Shown here: piece after piece, positions 16,017-25,088 of the stretch
Position numbering within the stretch: the first letter of the stretch is position 1
Layout: the number at the start of each line of letters is the position of its first letter
Assembly (NCBI RefSeq): GCF_004535825.1
Contig: NZ_SGVY01000007.1
Coordinates: 58,048-122,047, forward strand
Length of the DNA: 64,000 nt
Direction: 5' to 3'
DNA from: Segatella hominis
GTDB taxonomy: Bacteria > Bacteroidota > Bacteroidia > Bacteroidales > Bacteroidaceae
Translations under genes and position numbers: made by a program
The notes under the pieces: generated by a model
What the model saw: the letters and a program-made list of their open reading frames with translations, nothing else
Databases searched by the model: none
What the model was told of the DNA's origin: nothing

Positions 16017-17420
16017 ATGATTAGAAAAGCAATATTTATGATGGCATTGTGCGTATGCGGACAATTACACGCCAATGCAGAGACAATAGATGATGGCACG
16101 AATGATTGGGTACCGTCTGGCATAAACGAGGATATGCTTCGACAGATTGAGCCGACATATCTCAAGGAGGTGACTGTACCCTCCGCATGGTCTTCCAACT
16201 GGTTCGTTGGTATGTCTGGTGGCATATCTACCTTTGTAGGAAAGCCGCATGGTAAAGGAAACTTGTTCGACAGGATGAAACCTTCCTTGGCAATAGAGGC
16301 AGGAAAGTGGTTCACGCCAGAGATTGGGGGGCGGTTGAGTTTCCAAGGTTTTCAGTTCAAGGATGCCAGCAAGAATGTCCGTGATTACAAGATGGTTCAT
16401 GCGGATTTTCTTTGGAATGTGACCAACAGTTTTGTCAAAGACCATGCCACCACACAAAGATGGGGATTCATTCCGTATGCTGGTTGCGGTATTATCCATA
16501 ACGAGGATAACGGCAAGAGTCCGTTCGTCATCAACTATGGTGTGATTGGACAATATCATTTAACAAAGCGTTTGGCGGTCAACATGGAATTGGGTGGCGC
16601 AACCACATTCCGTGACTTTGATGGTGTAGGCGCATCCAATAAGTTTGGTGACAATTTGTTCACCTTGTCTGCCGGACTGACTTTCAACATCGGAAAGGTT
16701 GGTTGGAAGAAGGTTGTAGATGCCGCTCCTTATATCAACCAGAACAAATGGCTGGCAGATTACACCAATGAATTGTTGGCTCGCAACCAAAAGTTAAGCA
16801 AAGCTCATGCGGAGGATGCCAATGTCATAGCTGAGATGAGAAAAATCTTGGAGATTGAAGGATTGCTGAAAGCCTATGCCGACCGCCTGACATATTATGC
16901 GGATAGTACGGAGTATCGCATATACCCGAAAAATAATTACAGCGGTTTGAACTCGCTCCGTGCAAGATTGGCTCACAAGGATTGGAATGGCATGGGAAAA
17001 CCAAAAACAAGCCACTCTCTGGAGTATAGTTTCTCCGTTTCGGATCCTGTTTCTTGGAACAAATACGTTGCAGAAATGGCAGGTGGAATCAGGTGCATCG
17101 GTTCGCCAGTATTCTTCTTTTTCAAGATTAGAACCACACAGTTGGTTGACGTTTCACAGATGGTAAACTTGGATGAGCTTGCTCGTGTAGCAAAGGCTTA
17201 TCATCTCAAAATTTCCGTAGTTGGTGCTGCCGACAGTGCCACAGGAAACGATGGCATCAACAATCCTCTCAGCAAGTCAAGAGCGGATTATATCACGCAA
17301 CAGCTTGTGGCAAGAGGCATTGACAAGTCCATGATAATATCAAAAAGCGAGGGCGGTATTGATGAGTATTCACCAATAGCAGCCAACCGACATACGACGG
17401 TCAGACTATTTGCACAGTAA
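16017..17420 (+). CDS. OmpA-type outer-membrane beta-barrel protein
   Basis: A 467-residue protein. The ATG at 16017 gives a signal peptide (MIRKAIFMMALCVCGQLHANA); a TTG nine bases earlier is less likely. Residues ~50-230 form an outer-membrane barrel with alternating aromatic strands. A central helical linker follows, and the last ~115 residues are an OmpA/MotB peptidoglycan-binding domain (SADYITQQLVARGIDKSMI-like segment, NRHTTVRLF end). It likely links outer membrane and cell wall, perhaps as part of the element's surface. It is the last gene of the plus-strand run. Confidence 0.8.
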   Translation: MIRKAIFMMALCVCGQLHANAETIDDGTNDWVPSGINEDMLRQIEPTYLKEVTVPSAWSSNWFVGMSGGISTFVGKPHGKGNLFDRMKPSLAIEAGKWFTPEIGGRLSFQGFQFKDASKNVRDYKMVHADFLWNVTNSFVKDHATTQRWGFIPYAGCGIIHNEDNGKSPFVINYGVIGQYHLTKRLAVNMELGGATTFRDFDGVGASNKFGDNLFTLSAGLTFNIGKVGWKKVVDAAPYINQNKWLADYTNELLARNQKLSKAHAEDANVIAEMRKILEIEGLLKAYADRLTYYADSTEYRIYPKNNYSGLNSLRARLAHKDWNGMGKPKTSHSLEYSFSVSDPVSWNKYVAEMAGGIRCIGSPVFFFFKIRTTQLVDVSQMVNLDELARVAKAYHLKISVVGAADSATGNDGINNPLSKSRADYITQQLVARGIDKSMIISKSEGGIDEYSPIAANRHTTVRLFAQ

Positions 17421-17514
17421 ATGTGTTTTACTGTCATTCATACGATAAGCGGTAATCTGCAAAACAATGATTATCAAAAGAAAGAGTCCGTTCGTGATGA
17501 ATGGGCTCTTTCTG

Positions 17515-18015
17515 CTATTTGTTATTCTGTTCGTTCTCCAGTCGCAATATCTTGTTTATGACAGCAATGACTTGCTCTTGAATGTAAGCTTTGAACATCG
17601 TATCGTCCTTTATGGCAAAGTCCAACTGTTCATATACTACAGTATTGACAGAACTTCTGAGTTGTTTTAGTTTGTCGTTTACTGGTATCTGTCGATGGGC
17701 TTGCCAATAGAACGTAACTTCATCTTGCACTATCGCTTTCAACACCATTTTCTGTTCACGGCTGAGTTTTTTGAAGGTCTTGGTTTCTCGTTCTTCGTTG
17801 TTGTCATATAAAATAGTATCGATATATTCATCAGTATCAACGATCTCAAACTCATTGTCCCCGAAAGGCAAGTTCAAAATCTTCTTGTTTCCTTTCTTCA
17901 TCTCACCCATGCACTCCTTACAGATGTGTTGGGCATGACCTTTCCCAGGAAATGACTCGTTCGACTTGTATTCACCACAAATCTTACAGTAATGTCCTTT
18001 ATGCTTCTTTGCCAT
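17515..18015 (-). CDS. Zinc-ribbon protein, third gene of the AbiE operon
   Basis: A 166-residue protein with two CxxC pairs at the N terminus: CKICGEYK (residues 10-17) and ICKECMGE (about 31-38). They form a likely zinc ribbon. The rest is helical and charged, without a known domain. It starts 6 bases after the AbiEii-like gene and is surely co-transcribed. AbiE loci usually have only two genes, so this extra protein could modulate the toxin or bind DNA or RNA. That role is inference. Confidence 0.65.
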   Translation of the reverse strand: MAKKHKGHYCKICGEYKSNESFPGKGHAQHICKECMGEMKKGNKKILNLPFGDNEFEIVDTDEYIDTILYDNNEERETKTFKKLSREQKMVLKAIVQDEVTFYWQAHRQIPVNDKLKQLRSSVNTVVYEQLDFAIKDDTMFKAYIQEQVIAVINKILRLENEQNNK

Positions 18016-18021
18016 AACCGT

Positions 18022-18999
18022 TTATTTTGTCAAATACGAAATCAACTGCTCCATGCTATTTTCGATACTCTCAATAGTCGGTATATCTTTGTAGGCAAGG
18101 TCAGGAAGTTCTTTTGTATAGACGCTGCTTAACGCTGACCATACATTATGTAGGTCACTGATGATTGGAGAATCCATGATGTCTTTGTTTTGCCATCCTT
18201 CGGGCTTGTCAAATCTCTGTTGGTCTTGTGCAAACAAGTTGTTGAAGTCCGATTTGAAAGCATCGCTTTTCAGATATTTCTGTGTCTCTACATCATTCAA
18301 TAGAAAATGCAAATCATAGAAATGGCGTATCTTAGCTGTCAATTCCGGCATGTAGTTGTCGGCTAAAGAACAGCGAAGCAATGATACCAATTTCTCTGTC
18401 AATGTTCTGCGCCTGTCGAGAACATTCACCTCGAAAGGTTGCATATCATATTCCTCTATCAAGTTCTCGTTGCCTGTCTTTTGCAAGAACTCGGTCAAGA
18501 AGCTTTGCAATCTGCATTTCAGGAAAGGATATGGATTGGCAAAGGAGTTAATTTCGACAAGCAACTGTCCAGCCTTGATGGCACCTACTTGTAATGTATC
18601 AATAGCTCTTGGATAAGAATAGTATGCCTTGTGATAGTGAGAACCTTTGCTGGTAAAACCAGGCATATCCATTTCCTGCAGACCTTCCGTCATGCTTTTG
18701 GCAGTTCTCTTGATCAGCATCTTCAGTTGGTTGCCGCTGAGCGTCCATGCCTCAGAGATAGCAATATCTATGTCTTCTGAGAATCTACTACCGATACCGT
18801 ATGCTTTTGTAAGACTTGTTCCTCCTTTGAAAATGGCACGATTCTCCTTGTCGTTCGCAGCCATCAAAGACAACGAGCGACAAATCCAATAGTCCTTCTC
18901 GATGAAGATGCTCTTGATGCCAAGTCCTCCATCTTCTACAGGTTGTGATGCTGCTTGCAATGCATCAGAGAACAACTCCCAGTTTTCATGTAATCTCAT
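18022..18999 (-). CDS. AbiEii-type nucleotidyltransferase toxin
   Basis: A 325-residue member of the DUF1814/AbiEii family, the toxin of type IV AbiE abortive-infection systems. The nucleotidyltransferase core shows FKGGTSLTKAYGI (about residues 57-69) and the metal-binding FSEDIDIAIS (about 73-82). The family transfers nucleotides (in known cases to tRNA) and blocks growth. The ATG overlaps the stop of the antitoxin gene by 4 bases (18996-18999), giving coupling. Size is normal. Confidence 0.88.
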   Translation of the reverse strand: MRLHENWELFSDALQAASQPVEDGGLGIKSIFIEKDYWICRSLSLMAANDKENRAIFKGGTSLTKAYGIGSRFSEDIDIAISEAWTLSGNQLKMLIKRTAKSMTEGLQEMDMPGFTSKGSHYHKAYYSYPRAIDTLQVGAIKAGQLLVEINSFANPYPFLKCRLQSFLTEFLQKTGNENLIEEYDMQPFEVNVLDRRRTLTEKLVSLLRCSLADNYMPELTAKIRHFYDLHFLLNDVETQKYLKSDAFKSDFNNLFAQDQQRFDKPEGWQNKDIMDSPIISDLHNVWSALSSVYTKELPDLAYKDIPTIESIENSMEQLISYLTK

Positions 19000-19715
19000 A
19001 TGATGTTCCAGTTTCTTTTGTTTGATAATACTTTATTGGAGATTGGCAACTTGTAACTGGTCACTCCATTCAATGTTTTGCTGATGGTTTCCGTTTCCAG
19101 TTCCATGTTCTCGTAGATGGCTCCAAGCAAAGCTCTTACATAAGGTGTGTATGCCAAGGATAGTTCTGCCAATTCTCGCTTCTGTTCCATTGAAAGAACA
19201 TTGATTGCTTTGCAAATGTTCATCACACAGTCATCAGGTGAAGTGGCAGGAATGTCCTTTATAAGACGCAGCGCATCCAATATTCTAAGTAGTGGAATAT
19301 TGCTTGATGTTATGGCGTTCTCTTGTAACAAGAAAGATATTTTCACGCCATTTCTTGTGATGGGTCTCCGATATTTATTTGTGCCGACAAGGATGGATGA
19401 ACTTATCTGTGTTGTCAGACCCATAGCTGCAAATGCGGCAGTTCCTGTAATGTAACCCACAATCTTGCCATTTTGCTCCAGAAAGTCTTTTACAAGTTCA
19501 GAATCTGCAGGTTTCAGATTTCCAAAAATGGTCTTCTTCGGAATATAGTATTTCCCCTTTGCTATCTTTTGCAGCTCGCCTTGGAGCACAAGACGGTTGA
19601 GAGCTTTGGCGAGTGCTGGCTGATAGCGCATCTCCACCCCAAAGTCTCTTGTTGTCAACACGACCCCAGCAGGGGTTGATGACAATTTTTCCTTTATCAG
19701 TCTTGCTATAACCAT
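18996..19715 (-). CDS. AbiEi-like antitoxin (DUF6088 type)
   Basis: A 239-residue protein with an N-terminal winged-helix segment (residues 10-60: GVVLTTRDFGVEMRYQPALA, LVLQGELQKIAKGKYYIPK) as in AbiEi antitoxins. They neutralise the toxin and repress the operon. A C-terminal alpha/beta domain follows (VGYITGTAAFAAMGLTTQIS). It heads the AbiE operon. A promoter box and a 9-bp inverted repeat lie directly upstream. Confidence 0.82.
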   Translation of the reverse strand: MVIARLIKEKLSSTPAGVVLTTRDFGVEMRYQPALAKALNRLVLQGELQKIAKGKYYIPKKTIFGNLKPADSELVKDFLEQNGKIVGYITGTAAFAAMGLTTQISSSILVGTNKYRRPITRNGVKISFLLQENAITSSNIPLLRILDALRLIKDIPATSPDDCVMNICKAINVLSMEQKRELAELSLAYTPYVRALLGAIYENMELETETISKTLNGVTSYKLPISNKVLSNKRNWNII

Positions 19716-19737
19716 GTTTATCTCCTTTTTTCGAGTG

Positions 19738-19785
19738 CAAAGTTAATAAAAGTCTTGTTTTTTACGCAATAAACTTGACTTTTAT
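19738..19785 (-). promoter_or_regulatory. AbiE operon promoter with candidate operator
   Basis: TAACTTTG (minus, 19738-19745) lies 22 bases before the AbiEi start, with TTG about 21 bases upstream as a possible -33. ATAAAAGTC (19746-19754) and GACTTTTAT (19777-19785) form a perfect 9-bp inverted repeat around the core promoter. AbiEi antitoxins are known to bind inverted repeats in their own promoter, so this is the likely operator. Confidence 0.55.
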
Positions 19786-19957
19786 ATATTTCTTTAACCA
19801 TTTTCATGCTATAATCCATCCCATACCCCTTCATCCTCCCTTGTTTTTCCTTTGCAAATTTAGTTCAGCCCACCAGACCGTCAAGTATCGCCTTGCTATT
19901 GTGAGGTTATTTCATCAGCAGCCTTCCACCAATCAAAGATTGGGGTATTCCGAAGAA

Positions 19958-20398
19958 ATGACCTCCCAATTCCTTGCCTTGTCTGCCTCCATGCCCGAAC
20001 TCTTGATTGCACGTAAAATCAATTCCCTCGATGAAGTCGTAAAGGCTTCTAGAATAGGGAAGAAAAAGAAGTTTCACCATTTAATCCGAACAGATATGAA
20101 CGATATGATTAACGAAAGAGACAAGGAGTTTGCCAATGAGTTTTCACACTTCGTGAACGGCAAGATGTGTTCCGCATCCAAGGTGGGTACAGAGTTTGCC
20201 AATGACCACCGCTTTCTTGTAAACGAGAAGTTCAAGGTGATGATGGCTTTCATGGAGCAGTTGGCAATAAACTATCAGAAGGGCTATTATGACCTTCGCA
20301 ATGAATGGGCTTGCACTTTGGCACATGCAGCCATTGAAGCCTTGCGTGAGCAGCAGCTCTACTATCCATCTTCATCAGAGTATTCACCCAATAAATAA
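19958..20398 (+). CDS. Unknown helical protein (146 aa)
   Basis: The ATG at 19958 (MTSQFLALSASMPELLIARK) is preferred over upstream codons, which run into the divergent AbiE promoter. The protein is soluble, basic in the middle (RIGKKKKFHHLIRTDM) and helical, with no known domain. It starts a plus-strand operon with the DUF2958 gene 7 bases downstream. Confidence 0.6.
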   Translation: MTSQFLALSASMPELLIARKINSLDEVVKASRIGKKKKFHHLIRTDMNDMINERDKEFANEFSHFVNGKMCSASKVGTEFANDHRFLVNEKFKVMMAFMEQLAINYQKGYYDLRNEWACTLAHAAIEALREQQLYYPSSSEYSPNK

Positions 20399-20405
20399 TG
20401 CAGTT

Positions 20406-20780
20406 ATGACAAGCAGATTGATTACACCACAGTTGGCGGAGCAGTTCAAGCAATATCCGCTTTATTCACAGGACGGCAAGAAGAAGGATGCCATTTGCCA
20501 ATGCGTCTTCTTCATCGGCAAAGTCCGTTGGTATGTATTGGAAGGTCAGCCGGAAGGCAATGACTTCACGCTGTTCTCTATCGTTGTCGGTCTTGCCGAT
20601 ACAGAATATGGTTATGCTTCCATCAAGGAAATGGAAAGTATCAGCGTGGATGTCGGACATAACCTTCCCAAGATACCGATATTGCAGGACAAGAGCTTCA
20701 AGCCTTGCCCAATCGGAAACATTCCCGACGAGAGATTGCAGTCGTTTCTGTCTGACATGTATGACAGGGAAGAAGTTTAA
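20406..20780 (+). CDS. DUF2958-like protein
   Basis: A 124-residue protein starting MTSRLITPQLAEQFKQYPLY. The pattern of a short N-terminal helix, a KDAICQCVFFIGKVRWYVLE strand pair and DFTLFSIVVGLADTEYGYAS fits DUF2958, a family of small proteins on plasmids and conjugative elements. The longer frame open upstream overlaps the previous gene and is rejected. Function is unknown. Confidence 0.75.
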   Translation: MTSRLITPQLAEQFKQYPLYSQDGKKKDAICQCVFFIGKVRWYVLEGQPEGNDFTLFSIVVGLADTEYGYASIKEMESISVDVGHNLPKIPILQDKSFKPCPIGNIPDERLQSFLSDMYDREEV

Positions 20781-20832
20781 ACCAAACATCAGCCGTAGGC
20801 TTCTTGCCTATGGCTGCTAAAAATCAAACGAT

Positions 20833-21204
20833 ATGATACAGCAAAAGATAACGGAGATAGCCGAGATATTAGGATGGAGCGTTGATTTCTCCGAGCCACA
20901 AAATGGCAAGACAGATGTAAACTTCGCCAAATATACTTCCTATGGTCAAGATTTCAATTTCAGCGTGGAACTTGAAGACGATGATATGGAAGCCTTCATC
21001 GACAATATCCATAAGTATTACGAGGACTTTGATGTTGACGAGGAAGCGTACATTTGGATTGGCTCAGACGGTCACGGCAAAAATGGTGCACCTTACCACA
21101 TTGCCGATATAGTCAAAGACATGGAGGAAGCCGAAGTAATGATGGCTGACCTTTACGAGGCATTCAAACAATATTATTCACAGTTAGAACTTCAAGCCGT
21201 ATGA
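20833..21204 (+). CDS. Acidic unknown protein (123 aa)
   Basis: Starts MIQQKITEIAEILGWSVDFS. It is soluble and rich in Asp/Glu, with the conserved-looking segments SYGQDFNFSVELEDDDMEAF and IWIGSDGHGKNGAPYHIADI. Similar acidic small proteins occur beside DUF2958 genes in Bacteroidetes elements. DNA mimicry (anti-restriction) is conceivable but unsupported. Its stop overlaps the next ATG by 4 bases. Confidence 0.65.
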   Translation: MIQQKITEIAEILGWSVDFSEPQNGKTDVNFAKYTSYGQDFNFSVELEDDDMEAFIDNIHKYYEDFDVDEEAYIWIGSDGHGKNGAPYHIADIVKDMEEAEVMMADLYEAFKQYYSQLELQAV

Positions 21205-21482
21205 CAATAGAACAATATCTTTACCGCTTATGTCGAAACATTCTCAAAGAGCGTTTCGACTGGCGCAAATACCTTACCACCCAAAGCTATTTCGGCAGAG
21301 ACCTTTGCGTCACTCCGCTCCATGTCTCCTATGGACAAATCGGCTATACCATCCATTTCCCTTACTCTCGTGACCCAATGCCCGAACTCGCATATGATTG
21401 GGAAATGGACGACCTCACCATCGATGAGAAAGATTGGCAGAAATGGCTATCACCCGAAGAAGATGATGAGGAGGAAGAATAA
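21201..21482 (+). CDS. Unknown protein (93 aa), last gene of the operon
   Basis: Starts MTIEQYLYRLCRNILKERFD, overlapping the preceding stop (ATGA). It is soluble and ends with a strongly acidic tail (SPEEDDEEEE). No family is recognised. A perfect 15-bp terminator hairpin begins 14 bases after its stop. Confidence 0.65.
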   Translation: MTIEQYLYRLCRNILKERFDWRKYLTTQSYFGRDLCVTPLHVSYGQIGYTIHFPYSRDPMPELAYDWEMDDLTIDEKDWQKWLSPEEDDEEEE

Positions 21483-21495
21483 AACTCCCAAAACG

Positions 21496-21547
21496 AAAAA
21501 TCCAAGATGCCTACACATTATTATATATGTGTGCATCTTGGATTTTT
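21496..21547. terminator. Bidirectional terminator, perfect 15-bp stem
   Basis: AAAAATCCAAGATGC (21496-21510) pairs exactly with GCATCTTGGATTTTT (21533-21547). The A-run on one side and T-run on the other let it work on both strands. It sits between the convergent plus-strand operon and the long minus-strand transfer operon ending at 21572. Confidence 0.8.
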
Positions 21548-21571
21548 GCATGTTTGCCACAGATTGACTCG

Positions 21572-22798
21572 TTACCGACGGAACGCAGACCGTGCGACTT
21601 TTTCCTCTTCTACCTCAGTCTGCTCATTATCATTTGATGATGCAGATTGCTTCATGTCCTTCGCATCCTTGTTTTCTTCCGATACTGAAGCTGCGACATC
21701 CTCACTCTGTTGCTCCTTCATTTCCAAAGACACTTCGTCTATTCTCTGCGTGAGAATGGACGTTGCCTTTTTCACATCCATCAAGGTGGTCTTGATGAAA
21801 CTTGGCGTCTCCTTCAGACTGCCGAGCCACGATTTCAGATAGGCGGCACTGTCTTCCTTCAGATTCTTGGTCATGCCATACTTCTGGCACACCAACGCAC
21901 TGCCCAACTCTGCAACAAGTTCCTCCCTTGCATATTCATCTGAGCCAAAGCCCGATTGAGGATGCAAACGGTTCAACTGATTTTCCGCTCCTGTCGAGTG
22001 AACCATCTCATGAAACGCTGTTCCATACCACGACTCACCGTCTTTAAACTGTGCCTTCTCAGGAATGGTTATCTGGTTGCGGGAAATGGAGTAGAACGCA
22101 TTGTCCTGGTGTTCGATATTGATGGGGCAAATCCATTTCTGCTCCTTGAACATCTGGTCAACAGCAGGAAATGAATACATGTCACCTTCCTTCACCAATG
22201 CCTTTTCTGGCTTGTTCTCCGCTTCCAACTTGGCATACAATTCAGGTCGTGCCTCCTTCAGATTGGTCTGTGCCACATTGAACACCTGATACACATTCAA
22301 CTTCGGATAGACATTATACTCCTTCTGCTCCTCAGCACTCATTCGCTTGTAGTCGTCATAGGGTATCTTTTCTTTTGTCTCCTTGTGTACAATGGTAAAA
22401 CTTGTCAGCATCACGGGAAAACTCTTCTCTCCCTTATTGATGCCAACCTTAGGCAATGGTTCGCCATTAGCATCCACCATCTGCTTCTTGTTACCTTGCT
22501 TGTCCGTCTGATAGTTCAAACCCACTGCACGGTTAAAGGTGCAAAACACTGGTAGTTCATAGCCTTTCTTCTCACACAGCATGGTGAGCAGCAAGGCATT
22601 CATGCCGTTATACTCCCTGCCAGACAGGTTCTTCGGCCAGCTCAATGTACCTTCCGTAAACCAAGGCTTTTGCCATCCGTCCTTGCTTCCCAATGACTCG
22701 ATCTTCTCTATCATCATGTTTGCGAAGGTGTCCAAGGCTCTGTCCTCAGCATTTTTTCCATCGCCATTATTCTTTGGACTCTTATTGTAATATGCCAT
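21572..22798 (-). CDS. ArdC-type anti-restriction protein with metallopeptidase domain
   Basis: A 408-residue protein. Residues ~15-160 form the ArdC N-terminal ssDNA-binding domain (WQKPWFTEGTLSWPKNLSG, REYNGMNALLL). A zincin-like domain follows with HEMVH at residues 263-267 and a downstream Glu-containing helix (EELVAELGSALV). The tail is Glu/Ser-rich and low in complexity. ArdC proteins protect incoming plasmid single strands from restriction. It is the last gene of the long minus-strand operon and 5 bases from the double-OB gene upstream. Assignment is firm at family level. Confidence 0.85.
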   Translation of the reverse strand: MAYYNKSPKNNGDGKNAEDRALDTFANMMIEKIESLGSKDGWQKPWFTEGTLSWPKNLSGREYNGMNALLLTMLCEKKGYELPVFCTFNRAVGLNYQTDKQGNKKQMVDANGEPLPKVGINKGEKSFPVMLTSFTIVHKETKEKIPYDDYKRMSAEEQKEYNVYPKLNVYQVFNVAQTNLKEARPELYAKLEAENKPEKALVKEGDMYSFPAVDQMFKEQKWICPINIEHQDNAFYSISRNQITIPEKAQFKDGESWYGTAFHEMVHSTGAENQLNRLHPQSGFGSDEYAREELVAELGSALVCQKYGMTKNLKEDSAAYLKSWLGSLKETPSFIKTTLMDVKKATSILTQRIDEVSLEMKEQQSEDVAASVSEENKDAKDMKQSASSNDNEQTEVEEEKVARSAFRR

Positions 22799-22803
22799 AC
22801 TTG

Positions 22804-23409
22804 CTAATTGTTAGGGTGATACGGCTTCTTTTCCCACTGGCTCAACTCCGCCACCTTGCAGCCCAGGTTGAGCCTGTCGTTATACACCGAGATTTCCAGC
22901 TCGCCCTTTGCCTCGATGGTGGCTTTTGGCTGCAACCATTCCTCTCTTTCTTCCGAGAAACGGACAAAGCGCACCCATGTAAAGGCGAAATCTTCACCAA
23001 TCTTCTCTGCACTGAAAGCCGAAAACATCAGGAAAGTCTTTCCTTTTTTGTCATTCTTCATGTCAATGTCCTTACCGACTTTGCCCTTGAACTCCATATC
23101 TCCCACGATGCCATCCTTGCTTTCTGTAGCAGGCTGGCTCACTTCGACTCCTTTCAAGTTAAAAAACAGGTTGTCGTCTTTCTTCTTGAAGGTAAGCCCA
23201 CCTTTCACATCGATGCGATTGCCCACAACGATAGCTTCGGCACAATCTCCATCCATGATGCAGCTTACCATCACCGTCTTGTTGATACCTTTCTTGGCTG
23301 GCACCACCACATCTACGGAATATGTAGTAAACGGCATCCCGTCCTTTCCATTGCGAACCACTGCAGCCTTGCTGACGGTTCCGCACACACTTACGTTACA
23401 TTTAATCAT
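22804..23409 (-). CDS. Double OB-fold, SSB-like protein
   Basis: A 201-residue protein with two similar halves. The first starts MIKCNVSVCGTVSKAAVVRN, with PFTTYSVDVVVPAK and GNRIDVKGGLTFKK. The second has DMEFKGKVGKDIDMKNDKKG, TFLMFSAFS and ATIEAKGELEISVYNDR. Each resembles an OB-fold core of single-stranded DNA-binding proteins. Sitting beside ArdC it probably binds transferred single strands. It is distinct from the canonical ssb at 6.7 kb. The OB reading is inference from pattern. Confidence 0.6.
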   Translation of the reverse strand: MIKCNVSVCGTVSKAAVVRNGKDGMPFTTYSVDVVVPAKKGINKTVMVSCIMDGDCAEAIVVGNRIDVKGGLTFKKKDDNLFFNLKGVEVSQPATESKDGIVGDMEFKGKVGKDIDMKNDKKGKTFLMFSAFSAEKIGEDFAFTWVRFVRFSEEREEWLQPKATIEAKGELEISVYNDRLNLGCKVAELSQWEKKPYHPNN

Positions 23410-23467
23410 AGCTCAAATACTTTTTTATTTGTTTTCAATCGACCAAGATGTGGAACTTCCAAGTATC

Positions 23468-25072
23468 TTACTTTCTTTGCATTGTCTGACTTTGACCTTC
23501 TTGCTGTTCCAGGACTTGCTCATAGTTTTGTGATGCCTGTTGCGTCAGCACGATAGTATTCACCATTCCAGCGATGCGCATTTTCTTGGCATCATTGCTC
23601 AGGTTGGTATCACCCAACACTTGCGACAATCTACAGAACTCCGCATTGGTCAGCTCTCTCGTCACTTTGGTAGTGCCATTGTCCGCTTGCAACACAGCCT
23701 TTCCATTATCGCCAACACTCAACACGCACTCCTTCATAGTCGGCATCAACGGTTTCAAGTCCACCTGCCTTTTGCTTACAGCTTCTGAGATTTGCGTTCT
23801 TTGCTCTTCCTCGCTTTTACTGTCTATTTGCACAGCGAGGGCAAGCAGACTGCTATACATGGTAGTCACCAATCCCATTATCGGGTCTGCACTTGACAAT
23901 CCTGTGCTTGCGTCCTCAGATGAAAGCAGTTTCTTCATCCAATCGTCAGGTGACAGACTCGTGTCCACAGCCGAACTATTTTCCTTGTATTTTGCCAACA
24001 GGTCATTGCCGTTATACAATGCCTGTTGCTTCAGATTACCTTTCTGCGCTATCTCCGCCAAGTATGATGCAGGATCCACGTCCCTTGTCTTGCCGTCTGC
24101 CGATATGTTTTTCACTCCGAAATGCAGATGCTCACCTGTGGTTCGCGTTCCAGTATTGCCAGATACACCCAACTTCTGTCCTGCTTTTACCTCGTCACCC
24201 ACCTTCACGACGATACTGTCCAAGTGCATATAGGTGGTTTGCACCTTGCTTCCATCCGATCTTGCGTATTCCACTGTCACAGACTTGCCCCCGCCAGTAT
24301 TGGCATTGTGGTTCATAGCTACCACCTTGCCACCATTCTCGGTTGCCAACACATCATCATGCTTGGCTCTGATGTCAATGCCCTTGTGCATCTGCTGTTT
24401 GCTTTTGTCCATAGGGTCTTGACGCATACCGAATGGAGAAGTGACAAACAAGAACTCGTCCCTTTTCACAGGGAATGAGTATTTGTCGTTGGTTGTTTGA
24501 GATGCTGTTTGCTTCTTTTCGTCATTATTGGATGTCGATACCGAAGACGATACCGTTGCTGAAGTTCTTGCATTCTGTTCTACGCCGAACTTCTTGCCCT
24601 CAGCCCTCATCTCTCGCATCACCTGTTGGTCATACTTCTGTAATCCATTGATCTCGATAATCTTTTGCAAACTGGCTGCATATCCTCCACTGGTGGCATA
24701 ACCGCCTCGCTCAATGCCGTTTGTCCATCCCTTGTAATCATCGGGAGAGAGTTTGAAGCATTGGCTGTAGCGGTTGCTGTTCTTCAATATCTTGGAATGG
24801 TGCTCGTATGAGTCACCCACCGTGGCATACTTGCAGAACTTCTCATTAGGCTTGTCATCGGTATAGACAAGATAATCGCCACCGTTCTTCAACCAACTTT
24901 TCGAAGCCTTCACGCCAAAGTGGTTGTTGCCCAACTGCGACAGTTCACTCTGTCCATTACGGCTTTCTAAGATGCCTTGCGCCAAGGTGACGGAAGCAGG
25001 GATGCCATATCGCTTCATTTGTTCCATCGCCTCGACAGCATATCTTTCTGCATATTGCTGATTCTTGCTCAT
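23468..25072 (-). CDS. Bifunctional cell-wall hydrolase: glucosaminidase plus M23 (LytM) peptidase
   Basis: A 534-residue protein. Residues ~10-160 are a glucosaminidase (GH73-like) domain (SVTLAQGILESRNGQSELSQ, LGNNHFGVKA, the Glu in ILESRNG being the likely acid). Residues ~205-330 are an M23 peptidase with HKGID (229-233), a YMHL strand and HLH (315-317), all zinc ligands intact. No N-terminal signal peptide is seen, so export must use the conjugation machinery or another route. It likely opens peptidoglycan for DNA transfer. The C-terminal ~190 residues are unassigned. Confidence 0.85.
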   Translation of the reverse strand: MSKNQQYAERYAVEAMEQMKRYGIPASVTLAQGILESRNGQSELSQLGNNHFGVKASKSWLKNGGDYLVYTDDKPNEKFCKYATVGDSYEHHSKILKNSNRYSQCFKLSPDDYKGWTNGIERGGYATSGGYAASLQKIIEINGLQKYDQQVMREMRAEGKKFGVEQNARTSATVSSSVSTSNNDEKKQTASQTTNDKYSFPVKRDEFLFVTSPFGMRQDPMDKSKQQMHKGIDIRAKHDDVLATENGGKVVAMNHNANTGGGKSVTVEYARSDGSKVQTTYMHLDSIVVKVGDEVKAGQKLGVSGNTGTRTTGEHLHFGVKNISADGKTRDVDPASYLAEIAQKGNLKQQALYNGNDLLAKYKENSSAVDTSLSPDDWMKKLLSSEDASTGLSSADPIMGLVTTMYSSLLALAVQIDSKSEEEQRTQISEAVSKRQVDLKPLMPTMKECVLSVGDNGKAVLQADNGTTKVTRELTNAEFCRLSQVLGDTNLSNDAKKMRIAGMVNTIVLTQQASQNYEQVLEQQEGQSQTMQRK

Positions 25073-25088
25073 GTCTTTATCCTCATTA

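Noticed and set aside
22693-23556. Plus-strand frame of 287 codons opposite the double-OB and ArdC-type genes
   Set aside because: It spans the boundary between two minus-strand genes and has no domain; the minus-strand products are coherent.
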